64,000 bases of DNA from Evansella sp041820985 (GTDB lineage Bacteria > Bacillota > Bacilli > Bacillales > Salisediminibacteriaceae), in NCBI RefSeq assembly GCF_041820985.1, contig NZ_JBGUAU010000015.1, positions 1 to 64,000 of the forward strand, written 5' to 3'. Under the pieces are notes generated by a model. It made no database searches, was not told the origin of the DNA, and was given only the letters and a program-made list of their open reading frames with translations. The position numbers and the translations under genes are program-made. The first letter of the stretch is position 1; each line of letters opens with the position of its first letter. Positions 1-8,363 of this stretch are shown here, piece after piece.

Positions 1-1000
1 CTTCTAATGATGAAGTCGTATCTCTTAGTGTCGGTATTACTTGAAAGGAATCAATTTCATTTTCAACATGAGCTGTATAGTTTAGAGTATCGCCGACAAA
101 ATCAGGATCTAAAGACCCATCACTTAATTCTAAATTCTTTAAGTTTGCACTTCTAGTATATTTCACTTCAATCTGAAAGATCTTATCAAAATATTGTCCA
201 GATGAATCCGTTGCTCTAATGGTCATATCATAGGAGGTTTGATCCTCATAATCCAACTCAGAAGCCGTCCTCAATTGGTTTCCTTCAATGACAAAATCAG
301 AAACATCACCACTTTGTAATGAATATGAGATCTGATCATCATCAGCATCTGCACTCAACGAACCAACTACTGTCCCGCTTGGTAGGAATTCCTCTATTTC
401 GTGACTTGATAGAAAAATATCTGTTGGTGGCTTATAATAGGTAATCTCGAGATACGGTGGATTCGATGTATCGCGATGACTGAAGCCTGCAGAATTATTG
501 CTATGTCCAGATAATACAAACGTAACTAATCCATTTTCATGAGCTGAATCTTTGATAAAGTTGGTTAAATCCATTTCACTCTGGTAAGTTACCCATCCAA
601 AAGAGGTGATAGCATTGCCTTCCACAAGCAATTCTTCTTTATTCGGGATCGAGCCGGAATTTTCATTCCAATCATCATCATAAGTGCCCCATACATTAAT
701 AAATGGATTACTGCCTGGAACATAATTTCTCTGTCCTATTCTAACCCCTAGTTCAACATCTTTGATCCTGTCAACATCTACTGTAGATAAATCAAACTTA
801 AGCGCACTCTCGCTCCCCCTACCAACTAGCAAGGTATTATTTAACCCTACTGACGAGGTGCTTCCATTTCTATCCTCTAAATTGTGCGTAACATTAAGGG
901 TGACTGTCTCATTCGCTTTCACAATCGGATCACTCACCATAGGATTTAATAATCCAAAAAGCAATGTCATAATTAAAATAATAGATACCTTTTTTTTCAT
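1..1000 (-). CDS. Secreted cadherin-like surface protein (5' part; runs off the left edge)
   Basis: About 333 N-terminal codons are present; the 3' part lies outside the window. The ATG at 998-1000 has a GGAGGG ribosome site at 1009-1014. The product starts with a signal peptide (hydrophobic residues 6-20, cleavage probably near residue 29). Residues about 30-188 resemble a DNRLRE-type carbohydrate-binding beta domain (SALKFDLSTVDVDRIKDVEL, then a Trp-rich core and a Pro-Pro-Tyr-Leu-Glu-Ile end). Residues about 192-280 form a cadherin-like repeat (LRTASELDYEDQTSYDMTI). From residue 286 a cadherin-like beta-sandwich repeat begins (LKNLELSDGSLDPDF). Such proteins are usually large cell-surface or secreted adhesins or polysaccharide-binding proteins. 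It is divergent from the AraC-type regulator gene. The domain names are from memory of family patterns; the function is inferred. Confidence 0.8.
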   Translation of the reverse strand, partial: MKKKVSIILIMTLLFGLLNPMVSDPIVKANETVTLNVTHNLEDRNGSTSSVGLNNTLLVGRGSESALKFDLSTVDVDRIKDVELGVRIGQRNYVPGSNPFINVWGTYDDDWNENSGSIPNKEELLVEGNAITSFGWVTYQSEMDLTNFIKDSAHENGLVTFVLSGHSNNSAGFSHRDTSNPPYLEITYYKPPTDIFLSSHEIEEFLPSGTVVGSLSADADDDQISYSLQSGDVSDFVIEGNQLRTASELDYEDQTSYDMTIRATDSSGQYFDKIFQIEVKYTRSANLKNLELSDGSLDPDFVGDTLNYTAHVENEIDSFQVIPTLRDTTSSLE

Positions 1001-1674
1001 ATTATATTCCCTCCAATTCTATGCTTTTTTGCAAGTACATATATCGATTTCACAATATCTAAAATCAGGGATATAGCTATTACATATAGCGAAAAAAGAA
1101 TCAATCTTACCGTATGTGATATCCCGATCACAGTAAGTCAGTATTATGAAATTGATTAACATATTGTTTTTTATCTGAAAACAAAGCTGGTTGCAAGTAC
1201 TTATAAACTATCTAACTCTTATACATTTAAACTAAATTCATTCCTAGCAATTCGACTAGCTGGACTTTTATCACATTATTACGTTCACTATAATGAAAAC
1301 AGTCCTTATTTTATATAAAAAAAGTCATATTTTTATGTTATTAGTCATTTTTTTTCAAAAAATCGTGACTCAAAGGCCTCTCCACAACAATTACATCTAG
1401 ATAATTCTAGTAATTCAATATTATGACACAATTTACTGAGAACGATTCTATGTAGGTCAGAAGATTGTCATAGGTTTTATAATAGGTACGATCTCCTAGA
1501 GCCAAGACCAGATGGATTAGTCATCTCAAAAAGCTAAACCGGATTGCCGCCCCTTAACTTTTACATTGACAAATTCGATAAGTCTGGTCACTTTATTAGA
1601 AACCCTCCTACTGGCACAAGCTCGAAAATAATCGTACACTATAATTAACAGGCATTCTGAAAGGATGGGATCTT
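1001..1674. other. Intergenic region between divergent genes
   Basis: This AT-rich stretch separates the cadherin-like gene from the AraC-type regulator gene and should hold both promoters. A TATAAT at 1640-1645 could be a -10 box for the regulator, but I see no convincing -35 at the right distance. TTGACA at 1566-1571 lacks a good -10. No coding remnant was recognised. Confidence 0.4.
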
Positions 1675-2904
1675 ATGACATATCAGTCAGAGTCGCAGTC
1701 AGACAGACTATATAAACTCAACATTTTTTACCATACTACGGGTATTCCTTTGTCCTATTTGACTCGTGACGGCGACACCATTCACCGTCTGCCTGACCGA
1801 ACATATTTGAGAGGTGGTTTCAAAAAGGGAACGTCAATTGAGGTGCAAGCGCTACATGCTGTTCACGACATCTCAGAGTGGACGTGTGTGTCCTTTGAAG
1901 ATAATTATTTTCAGCATTTTATGGTAGTGAAATCCATTGGTGGCATATTGCTTGTCGGGCCGGTGCAGATAACTGATCTAACCTTTGAAAAAATGAATTA
2001 TATCCTTACAAGGCAGGAACACACCTCGGATGAGCGCGCAGCATTGCGCCAACATTTTGCCGAATCTCCAAGGCTGAACATGAATCAATTTAAATATATG
2101 AAACTATTGCTCCAAAACCTTAATAGGTTTAAGTATGATGTCTCTTTGCCACCCGAGTTAACGGAATCAGCACCTGTTATATCATCACCGAGAATGCCAG
2201 GGGATGAAGAAACTTCGCCACATCATCCTTTTACGATGGAACTAGAATTTCTTCAGGCACTGAAGAAAGGGGAAAGATCGGCATTAGACCAGCTCATTCA
2301 ATTCGACAAGTTTCCTATTCCGAACCTGGGTGACGGTGATCCAGTCCGATCCTATAAGAATGTGATCATTTCTGCCGTGGCTGTTTCGATTCGTGAAGTC
2401 ACGGATGTCGTTCCAGATTTTATGCTTCTTCAGCGTTTTTCTGATCAATACATTAACAAAGTGGAACAGACATCGGTTTTAACTGATCTGACGTCACTTT
2501 TTCACTCGTTTTTTATCGATTTGTTCGACATAATTGAATCGAAAAAAAAGGAAGTATATTCCTCATCTGTTAAGCAGGCGATTACCTACATAAGGACGCA
2601 TATGTCAGAGCAGCTGACCCTTGAACAGATCGCAGGGCAAACCGGTTTTAATCCCCGTTATTTCGCAGGCAGATTCAAATCCGAAACAGGTATGACGGTT
2701 TTCTCCTTTATCACATCGGAAAGAATTCATATTGCAAAGCACTTGCTTAAATATACACGGGAGCAATTGGTCGATATTGCGCATAATATCGGCTATAACG
2801 ACCAGAGCTACTTCACCCAGGTATTCAAAAAATCAGTTGGCGTTACTCCAAAACAGTACAGGGAAAGTAAAGACCACAAGGCACTTGACGGAAAGGGTGA
2901 ATAG
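1675..2904 (+). CDS. AraC-family transcriptional regulator, YSIRK-regulator-like
   Basis: The 409-residue protein ends in a typical AraC/XylS DNA-binding domain (about 297-398) with two helix-turn-helix units: LTLEQIAGQTGFNPRYFAGR and then LVDIAHNIGYNDQSYFTQVF, closing with the family signature GVTPKQYRES. The N-terminal 290 residues are not a cupin; their layout resembles the AraC regulators that often sit next to surface-antigen genes in Bacillales. The ATG at 1675 follows an AAAGGATGG ribosome site. It is divergent from a secreted cadherin-like protein, so control of that gene is a reasonable inference, as is autoregulation. The ligand is unknown. A hairpin terminator follows the stop codon. 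Confidence 0.85.
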   Translation: MTYQSESQSDRLYKLNIFYHTTGIPLSYLTRDGDTIHRLPDRTYLRGGFKKGTSIEVQALHAVHDISEWTCVSFEDNYFQHFMVVKSIGGILLVGPVQITDLTFEKMNYILTRQEHTSDERAALRQHFAESPRLNMNQFKYMKLLLQNLNRFKYDVSLPPELTESAPVISSPRMPGDEETSPHHPFTMELEFLQALKKGERSALDQLIQFDKFPIPNLGDGDPVRSYKNVIISAVAVSIREVTDVVPDFMLLQRFSDQYINKVEQTSVLTDLTSLFHSFFIDLFDIIESKKKEVYSSSVKQAITYIRTHMSEQLTLEQIAGQTGFNPRYFAGRFKSETGMTVFSFITSERIHIAKHLLKYTREQLVDIAHNIGYNDQSYFTQVFKKSVGVTPKQYRESKDHKALDGKGE

Positions 2905-3243
2905 TAAAATCTCCCCTGAATCTGTTTTCAGGGGAGACCGTTTGTTTACTTATTATCATCCGCAAGTCCTTCTTCACCATCTTCATCAGCCGTTAACAAT
3001 CACAATCAAAAATCCCTCTGCCCAAAAATATTATATTTCTCTTTAACAAATGGAAATAATCTACATTTTTAGACCTCACATTCATGGAATCAACTTTAAT
3101 ATTTATACCATTTGGTTTATTTACAAGTTATTCATCATAAATATCATATTCTGTGGGACTAAAAAGCTGTATAATCTTAGGTATTGTCATACAGACTTTA
3201 CAAAGTAATAAGTATTGTAGTGAAGTTAGTCTCACTTTCGTAA
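2905..3243. other. AT-rich spacer between convergent genes
   Basis: Apart from the terminator at its left end I see no gene here. Codons resembling a short acidic C-terminus (TADEDGEEGLADDNK) are readable on the minus strand at about 2952-2996, but stops lie immediately upstream, so at most this is a scrap of a lost gene. Confidence 0.35.
2910..2945 (+). terminator. Rho-independent terminator of the AraC-type gene
   Basis: Perfect 11-bp stem TCTCCCCTGAA (2910-2920) / TTCAGGGGAGA (2927-2937) with a 6-nt loop, starting 6 nt after the stop codon. The following T tract (GTTTGTTTACTT) is imperfect. Confidence 0.75.
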
Positions 3244-3852
3244 CTATATACTTTCAGGTAAATGCTGTTTATACATTTCTAATGCATCTGTATGCTCATT
3301 TAAAACAACTATAGTTTTTAAATTGGGCTTTACAAAAATAACAGAATAGTCTTTTTCATCAAATTTCTCATTTACTGAAAAAGCTAACTTTTCTCCATCT
3401 ATTGAAAATTGGGCATCTACACCAGTTTTGTTTCCACGAGCATCTAATCGTATCCATTTATTAAGAGATTTTAAATAAACAGCATTTAAAGCATGAAGAG
3501 AATATCCTTTTTCTGGGGTATCAAACAACATCAATCGTTGATAGCAGAAGCCTGTTGGTATTCCTTGCGAACGCAATAGTGATGCCAATAGATTTGATTT
3601 TGCATAGCAAATTCCTTCTTTATACTGTAATACATCTGTTGCTTTACAAGTAACTCGTTTTCCTTGAATATCCCAAGAATGAGATATTTCATCACGAACA
3701 AATTCAAAAGCTACTTTTGCTTTTTCAATTTCCGTTTGTGATGGGTTAAAAAGTTCATCCACTTTTGCTTTAATTTTAGGATGTGAATAATTTACTTCAA
3801 CTAATTCAATTAAGTAATCATCTAATTTTTCGGACTCACAAATCATCTTCAA
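3244..3852 (-). CDS. Transglutaminase-like superfamily protein
   Basis: A 202-residue soluble protein with the transglutaminase/papain-like triad in the usual order: Cys82 in KEGICYAKS, His120 in GYSLHALNAVY and Asp137 in WIRLDARGNK. This arrangement fits the Transglut_core family, which in bacteria includes cysteine proteases, peptide N-glycanase-like proteins and proteins of unknown substrate. There is no signal peptide, so a cytoplasmic location is likely. The start is taken at TTG 3852 because GGAGGAG (3864-3870) lies 11 nt upstream; the in-frame ATG at 3846 would be 17 nt away. It appears monocistronic. The substrate cannot be told from sequence. Confidence 0.75.
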   Translation of the reverse strand: MKMICESEKLDDYLIELVEVNYSHPKIKAKVDELFNPSQTEIEKAKVAFEFVRDEISHSWDIQGKRVTCKATDVLQYKEGICYAKSNLLASLLRSQGIPTGFCYQRLMLFDTPEKGYSLHALNAVYLKSLNKWIRLDARGNKTGVDAQFSIDGEKLAFSVNEKFDEKDYSVIFVKPNLKTIVVLNEHTDALEMYKQHLPESI

Positions 3853-3967
3853 TTAGTACCCAACTCCTCCCGTGTATAAATATTTATATATAAGTATTAT
3901 TATACAACTAAAAAAGAGGAGATTATAGGAGAAATTGTTTAACTCTCTCCCCGTTAAAAAATTCAAA

Positions 3968-3991
3968 AATGAGCCCAATCTCGGGCTCATT
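3968..3991 (-). terminator. Terminator of rlmCD
   Basis: Stem AATGAGCCC (3968-3976) / GGGCTCATT (3983-3991), loop of 6 nt. On the minus strand it is followed by TTTTTGAATTTTTT, directly after the rlmCD stop codon at 3995-3997. Confidence 0.8.
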
Positions 3992-3994
3992 TAA

Positions 3995-5371
3995 TCAATT
4001 CTTTATTTCTAGCAATGCGACGTTTTCAACATGTGTCGTATGCGGAAACATATCTACCGGCTGTACTTCCTTTGTCTCAAATCCATTTCCCTCAAGGTAT
4101 TTTAGGTCCCTTGCCAAAGTGGCTGGATTACAAGACACATAGACAACTCGCTCTGGCTTCATTTTTGCGATCGTTTCTAGTAAAGCTTCGTCACAACCTT
4201 TTCGCGGAGGATCTACTACGATAACATCGGCTCGAATTCCTTGAGAGTACCACCATGGTATCACCTTTTCCGCTTCTCCAACTGCAAAGTCTACATTGTC
4301 CATGTTGTTAAGCTTTGCGTTATTTTTCGCATCGGTAATTGCTTCGGGAACAATTTCCACCCCGTACACATGCTTTGCCTTTTGAGCTAGAAACAAGCTG
4401 ATTGTTCCAATACCACAATAGGCATCAATCACGGTTTCATGACCTGTGAGTCCAGCATATTCTAACGTTTTATTATAGAGAATTTCCGTTTGTGTTGGGT
4501 TCACTTGGTAAAACGAGCGAGCAGATATAGCAAACTTAATGTCACCAATGAAATCATAAATGACTTCCTCGCCCCATAGCACCTCTGTTTGATCGCCAAA
4601 AATAACGTTAGTCCGCTTCGGATTAATGTTTTGAACGATCGATTTCACATTAGGGATCGCTTCACGAATCTCGTGGACAATATTCTTTTTATTAGGAAGC
4701 TCTTTGCCCTTTGTTATGATAACAACCATGAGTTCATCGGTTTTCTTTCCATGACGAGTAACTACGTGACGAAGGGTTCCCTTATGTTTTTGATCATCAT
4801 ATCCTCGAACTCCATATTTTTTCGCAATATCCTTAACGACTTTGATTACTTCATCGTTTTTCTCATTTTGGATCATACAGGCTTCCATATCAATGATTCG
4901 ATGACTTCGCTCCGCATAAAAACCAGCGATGAGTCCACCTTCCTCTTCGCCAAACGGTACTTGCGCTTTGTTTCGATAACGCCACGGTTCGTCCATTCCA
5001 AAAGTTGGATGAACTTTCACATTCGTAATTCCACCGATTCTCTCTAATACATCCTGAACCTGTTTTTGCTTAAACTTCAGCTGTCCCCCGTAACTCATGT
5101 GCTGCATCTGACAACCGCCGCATTGCTCAAAAATAGGGCATGGAGCTGCAACTCGGAACGGACTTTCTTTCACCGTTTCCATTAGTCGCCCAAATGCGTA
5201 ATTTTTCTTCACTTTTATTATTTTCACTTTGCTCGCTTCACCAGGCAATGCCCGCTGAACAAAGATAGGAAATCCATTTATTTTCGCTACCCCTGCACCA
5301 TCATGTGTTAAATCCTCAAAGGTAACATCAACAATTTGATTTTTTTGAACTGGTACACTCTCTTGTTTCAT
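3995..5371 (-). CDS. rlmCD: 23S rRNA (uracil-C5) methyltransferase RlmCD
   Basis: A 458-residue RumA-type enzyme that methylates uracil C5 in 23S rRNA with S-adenosylmethionine. In B. subtilis the orthologue (YefA) modifies both U747 and U1939. The N-terminal TRAM domain (about 5-65) is followed by the iron-sulfur motif CPIFEQCGGCQMQH. The Rossmann SAM region (VIDAYCGIGTISLFLAQ) and motif DPPRKGCDEALLE lead to the catalytic cysteine in YVSCNPATLARD, and a Glu near the C-terminus (HVENVALLE) is the usual general base. Length is normal. The ATG at 5371 follows AAAGGAA. In B. subtilis this gene lies next to dgkB; here it stands alone about 17.6 kb away, beside the 51-bp repeat array. Confidence 0.93.
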   Translation of the reverse strand: MKQESVPVQKNQIVDVTFEDLTHDGAGVAKINGFPIFVQRALPGEASKVKIIKVKKNYAFGRLMETVKESPFRVAAPCPIFEQCGGCQMQHMSYGGQLKFKQKQVQDVLERIGGITNVKVHPTFGMDEPWRYRNKAQVPFGEEEGGLIAGFYAERSHRIIDMEACMIQNEKNDEVIKVVKDIAKKYGVRGYDDQKHKGTLRHVVTRHGKKTDELMVVIITKGKELPNKKNIVHEIREAIPNVKSIVQNINPKRTNVIFGDQTEVLWGEEVIYDFIGDIKFAISARSFYQVNPTQTEILYNKTLEYAGLTGHETVIDAYCGIGTISLFLAQKAKHVYGVEIVPEAITDAKNNAKLNNMDNVDFAVGEAEKVIPWWYSQGIRADVIVVDPPRKGCDEALLETIAKMKPERVVYVSCNPATLARDLKYLEGNGFETKEVQPVDMFPHTTHVENVALLEIKN

Positions 5372-5500
5372 CTCAAGTTCCTTTCGAATGACGATTTTCC
5401 TGCTAGTAATTGTACCATATCGGGCTTTTTTCGCAAAAACTTGGTGGTTGTTTCTGTAAAACTATGATGGGATTTAAATACTGGTCTCGTTCAGGTGCCT

Positions 5501-6010
5501 GATCGTTCCCTTCACGAGCATAATGTCTTCTGAAAGGCTCGCTTCCACTCTGATCGTTCCTTTCACGAGCAAAAACGTTTCTGAAAGGCTCGCTCTCGCT
5601 CTGATCGTGCCTTTCACGAGCAAAAACGTTTCTGAAAGGCTCGCTTCCACTCTGATCGTTCCTTTCACGAGCAAAAACGTTTCTGAAAGGCTCGCTCTCG
5701 CTCTGATCGTTCCTTTCACGAGTGAAAACACTTCTGAAAGGAACGCTCTCGCTCTAATCGTGCCTTTCACGAGCGAAAACGTTTCTGAAAGGCTCGCTCT
5801 CGCTCTAATCGTTCCTTTCACGAGCAAAAACGCTTCTGAAAGGCTCGCTTCCGCTCTGATCGTTCCTTTCACGAGCAAAAACGCTTCTGAAAGGCTCGCT
5901 TCCGCTCTGATCGTTCCTTTCACGAGCAAAAACGCTTCTGAAAGGCTCGCTCTCGCTCTGATCGTTCCTTTCACGAGCAAAAACGTTTCTGAAAGGCACT
6001 CTCTCCCCCC
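5501..6010. repeat. Array of ten tandem 51-bp repeats
   Basis: Ten head-to-tail copies, each starting GATCGTTCCTTTCACGAG and continuing AAAACGTTTCTGAAAGG. Copies differ at a few sites (CGTTTC or CGCTTC; TCTCGCT, TTCCACT or TTCCGCT), and copies 1, 5 and 10 are the most diverged. Within a unit CCTTTCA pairs with TGAAAGG across 16 nt, and CGAGC pairs with GCTCG, so each unit can fold into a hairpin. Because 51 is a multiple of three, several frames stay open on both strands and show 17-residue repeats; I take these as accidental. Two further copies lie at 43711-43812. Confidence 0.9.
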
Positions 6011-6128
6011 TCTAATCATGTTTTTCCCCATTCACACTACCCACTTATAATAGTTATTAAATAAGTAAGTAACTAAATACAAATTATTTAAAATATTTAG
6101 AAATAAAGAGAAAACACTCAAAATTAAA

Positions 6129-6142
6129 TGTAAGCGCTTTAT
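6129..6142 (+). promoter_or_regulatory. Catabolite-responsive element (CcpA site) upstream of cstA
   Basis: TGTAAGCGCTTTAT matches the cre consensus TGWAANCGNTNWCA except at the last two bases and has the central CG. It lies about 92 nt before the cstA start, just upstream of a possible promoter. Glucose repression of cstA through CcpA is known in B. subtilis, so this is a plausible repressor site. Confidence 0.6.
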
Positions 6143-6234
6143 TTGTGGCCGTTTTTGAACTCAAATAACTTTTTCCTTTAAATGGACAAAGTGCCATAAT
6201 ATATGTGTATTACATTATGATAGGAGGGGTCTGT

Positions 6235-7980
6235 TTGAACGCAATATTAGTAGCAGTAGTTGGTATGTTGGTCTTTTTCCTTGGTTACCGTTATTATTCT
6301 AAATTTGTAGCCGAAAAGATTTACAAGCTTGATCCTAATTACGTTACTCCAGCACATCAATTTAAGGATGGAGTCGACTTCGTTCCTACGAACAAATGGG
6401 TTTTATGGGGTCACCACTTTACATCCGTTGCAGGTGCAGCACCGATTGTTGGTCCTGCCATTGCGGTTTATTGGGGTTGGGGTCCTGCCTTGGTTTGGGT
6501 GTTACTAGGAACTGTTTTTGCTGCAGGTGTTCATGATTTTGGTGCTCTCGTCTTGTCAGTCAGAAATAAAGGTCAATCAGTAGGTACGTTAGCGAACAAA
6601 CTTGTTGGGCAACGTGCAAAAGTTTTGTTTTTATTTATCATTTTAATTCTTGTACTTATGGTTAATGCAGTGTTTGCATGGGTAATTGCGAATCTATTTA
6701 TTAACTTCCCATCTTCTGTATTATCTGTCTTTATCCAAATTCCATTGGCAATTTGGATTGGGTATGTAGTGTATCGAAAAAAAGGTGGTATGCTTTGGCC
6801 ATCGTTAGCAGCACTCGCAACAATGTATATTGCTGCTGTTGTTGCTTCAAAAGTTCCAGCATTACAAATTGATTTACCAAGATACTTCGGTGGTGAGGAA
6901 AATATCGTTGCCTTTGGATTAAATGGGGTAGCATTCTCCTTCTTCGTATGGATTGTCATTCTTATGGTGTATGTGTATATTGCTTCCACGTTACCAGTAT
7001 GGAAGCTACTACAGCCACGTGATTATATTAACTCTCACCAACTAGTGGTTGGTCTAGCAATCCTCTATTTAGGTTTGTTATTCTCGAATCCTTCCATGAC
7101 AGCACCGATGACAAACAGTGCTGCAACGGATACACCGTGGTTACCAATTCTCTTTATTACCATAGCCTGCGGTGCCATATCTGGGTTCCATGGACTTGTT
7201 GCTTCTGGTACGTCTAGCAAACAATTAGATCGTGAACCACATGCACGAATGGTAGGTTATGGTGGAGCTGTTGGGGAAGGTATGCTTGCTCTAGCATCTA
7301 TTATTGCTGTTGCTACGCTGTTTAGTAATACAGATGGATTCCTTAGTGCATACAGTAGTTTTGGTGCTGCAAGCTCCGGGGGGTTAGGAAACTTTGTTCA
7401 AGGTGCTGGTCAACTTGCAACAGGTCTCTTTATCCCAGCTGATGTAGCTTCTACTATCGTTGCGGTTATTGTAGTTAGTTTTGCTGCGACAACATTAGAT
7501 ACTTCTGTTCGTTTAATGCGTTATATCATTGCCGAGCTCGGAAAAGAGTATAACTTTAAGGCTTTAACAAAAACACATGTTGCTACAACGATTGCGGTTG
7601 GTTCTAGTGCTGCGCTTGTTCTTATTCCAGAAGGTCCGAATGGGTTCGGTTCTGGTGGTTATGTGCTATGGCCTTTATTCGGTACATCAAACCAGTTATT
7701 AGCCGCTATTACTTTGTTACTGATAACGGTTTGGTTAAAACGTCTTGGTAGAAATTACTTTGTTACTCTCATTCCAATGGTGTTCTTATTAGGGATGACG
7801 TTGTATGCCATGATTTTACAGCTAGTAACGGAGTGGTCCTTCTTCGCAGGTGACAAACCTAATTTACTTCTGTTTGTGTTAGGATCGATCATCTTTGTCT
7901 TTGCGTTCTGGATTTTACTTGAAGCTGTGTTTGCTTTAGGGAAAAAGCCACCGGCTGAGCCAAAGGATAAGGCAATGTAG
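6235..7980 (+). CDS. cstA: CstA-family carbon-starvation transporter
   Basis: A 581-residue integral membrane protein with many transmembrane segments. Family landmarks are the N-terminal GHHFTSVAGAAPIVGPAIAV, GHVHDFGA-like VHDFGALVLSVRNKGQSVG, and the C-terminal SFAATTLDTSVRLMRYI. E. coli CstA and BtsT are pyruvate uptake systems; CstA has also been linked to peptide uptake. The start is placed at TTG 6235 because AGGAGGGG lies just upstream; the in-frame start at 6205 has no ribosome site. A cre-like site upstream suggests CcpA repression. A terminator follows, then two genes, a small RCC-ending protein and an ArsA-type ATPase, that probably act with it. Confidence 0.92.
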   Translation: MNAILVAVVGMLVFFLGYRYYSKFVAEKIYKLDPNYVTPAHQFKDGVDFVPTNKWVLWGHHFTSVAGAAPIVGPAIAVYWGWGPALVWVLLGTVFAAGVHDFGALVLSVRNKGQSVGTLANKLVGQRAKVLFLFIILILVLMVNAVFAWVIANLFINFPSSVLSVFIQIPLAIWIGYVVYRKKGGMLWPSLAALATMYIAAVVASKVPALQIDLPRYFGGEENIVAFGLNGVAFSFFVWIVILMVYVYIASTLPVWKLLQPRDYINSHQLVVGLAILYLGLLFSNPSMTAPMTNSAATDTPWLPILFITIACGAISGFHGLVASGTSSKQLDREPHARMVGYGGAVGEGMLALASIIAVATLFSNTDGFLSAYSSFGAASSGGLGNFVQGAGQLATGLFIPADVASTIVAVIVVSFAATTLDTSVRLMRYIIAELGKEYNFKALTKTHVATTIAVGSSAALVLIPEGPNGFGSGGYVLWPLFGTSNQLLAAITLLLITVWLKRLGRNYFVTLIPMVFLLGMTLYAMILQLVTEWSFFAGDKPNLLLFVLGSIIFVFAFWILLEAVFALGKKPPAEPKDKAM

Positions 7981-8007
7981 GGAAAGGTATTTATCAGTTT
8001 ACTAATA

Positions 8008-8046
8008 TGGCTCCTCTTAATTGCCGAAGGGGAGCCACACTTTGTT
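8008..8046 (+). terminator. Terminator after cstA
   Basis: 11-bp stem TGGCTCCTCTT (8008-8018) / AAGGGGAGCCA (8027-8037) with one G-U pair and an 8-nt loop, followed by a T-rich run (TTTGTTTTT). It would separate cstA from the next gene unless there is read-through. Confidence 0.8.
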
Positions 8047-8094
8047 TTTCCAAAAAGATAGAGAGATTTGTTGTTTCGTAGGGGGTTGATCGGG

Positions 8095-8346
8095 ATGAAC
8101 TTGAAGCGAATTTTGGAGCTGTATGATGAGGTGTTGCGGACGGGGCATCGGACGGAGATTGTGCGGGAGTTGAGGGATGAGGATGATTTGTTCATGTTGC
8201 TCTTATACTCTGATATGCTTGGGATTCCGAATCCGGCGTTTTATTACACGTTGGAGTTGTACCCTCATATGTTGGAGAAGTTTCATGATTGGCATTTGCG
8301 GATGGGGATGGATAAGTCGCCGTTGACGGGGTTTCGGTGCTGCTAG
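8095..8346 (+). CDS. Small CstA-linked protein ending in Arg-Cys-Cys (cory-CC-star type)
   Basis: An 83-residue soluble protein rich in acidic and aromatic residues. Its end, WHLRMGMDKSPLTGFRCC followed by the stop, matches my memory of the family NCBI calls cory-CC-star. The ATG at 8095 follows AGGGGG with 9 nt spacing. It lies between cstA and an ArsA-type ATPase gene (17-nt gap to the latter), which argues for a shared role. The enterobacterial CstA partners YbdD and YjiX are also small and, as I recall, also end in Arg-Cys-Cys; no other similarity was checked. The paired C-terminal cysteines could bind a metal, be modified, or form a redox pair. The function is not established. Leu is mostly TTG and Arg often CGG here, unlike cstA. 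Confidence 0.85.
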   Translation: MNLKRILELYDEVLRTGHRTEIVRELRDEDDLFMLLLYSDMLGIPNPAFYYTLELYPHMLEKFHDWHLRMGMDKSPLTGFRCC

Positions 8347-8363
8347 AGTGGGAGGTTTTCGTT

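Larger units (their letters stand above)
5372..6234. other. Intergenic region rlmCD-cstA
   Basis: This 863-bp stretch holds the divergent promoters of rlmCD and cstA, the 51-bp repeat array (5501-6010) and the cre site (6129-6142). A possible cstA promoter is TTGAAC (6155-6160), 17 nt, TTAAAT (6178-6183), but it is weak. No gene is supported. Confidence 0.5.

Noticed and set aside
1381..1560. Transposase remnant upstream of the AraC-type gene
   Set aside because: A few coding-like stretches were seen on the minus strand, but stops are frequent and no transposase motif could be recognised.
5501..6010. CRISPR array
   Set aside because: Copies are directly adjacent without unique spacers, and no cas genes are present.
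5474..6031. Open frames on both strands encoding 17-residue repeats (such as LSEAFLLVKGTIRA)
   Set aside because: They arise because the 51-bp repeat is a multiple of three; both strands and several frames are open, and no ribosome site supports them.
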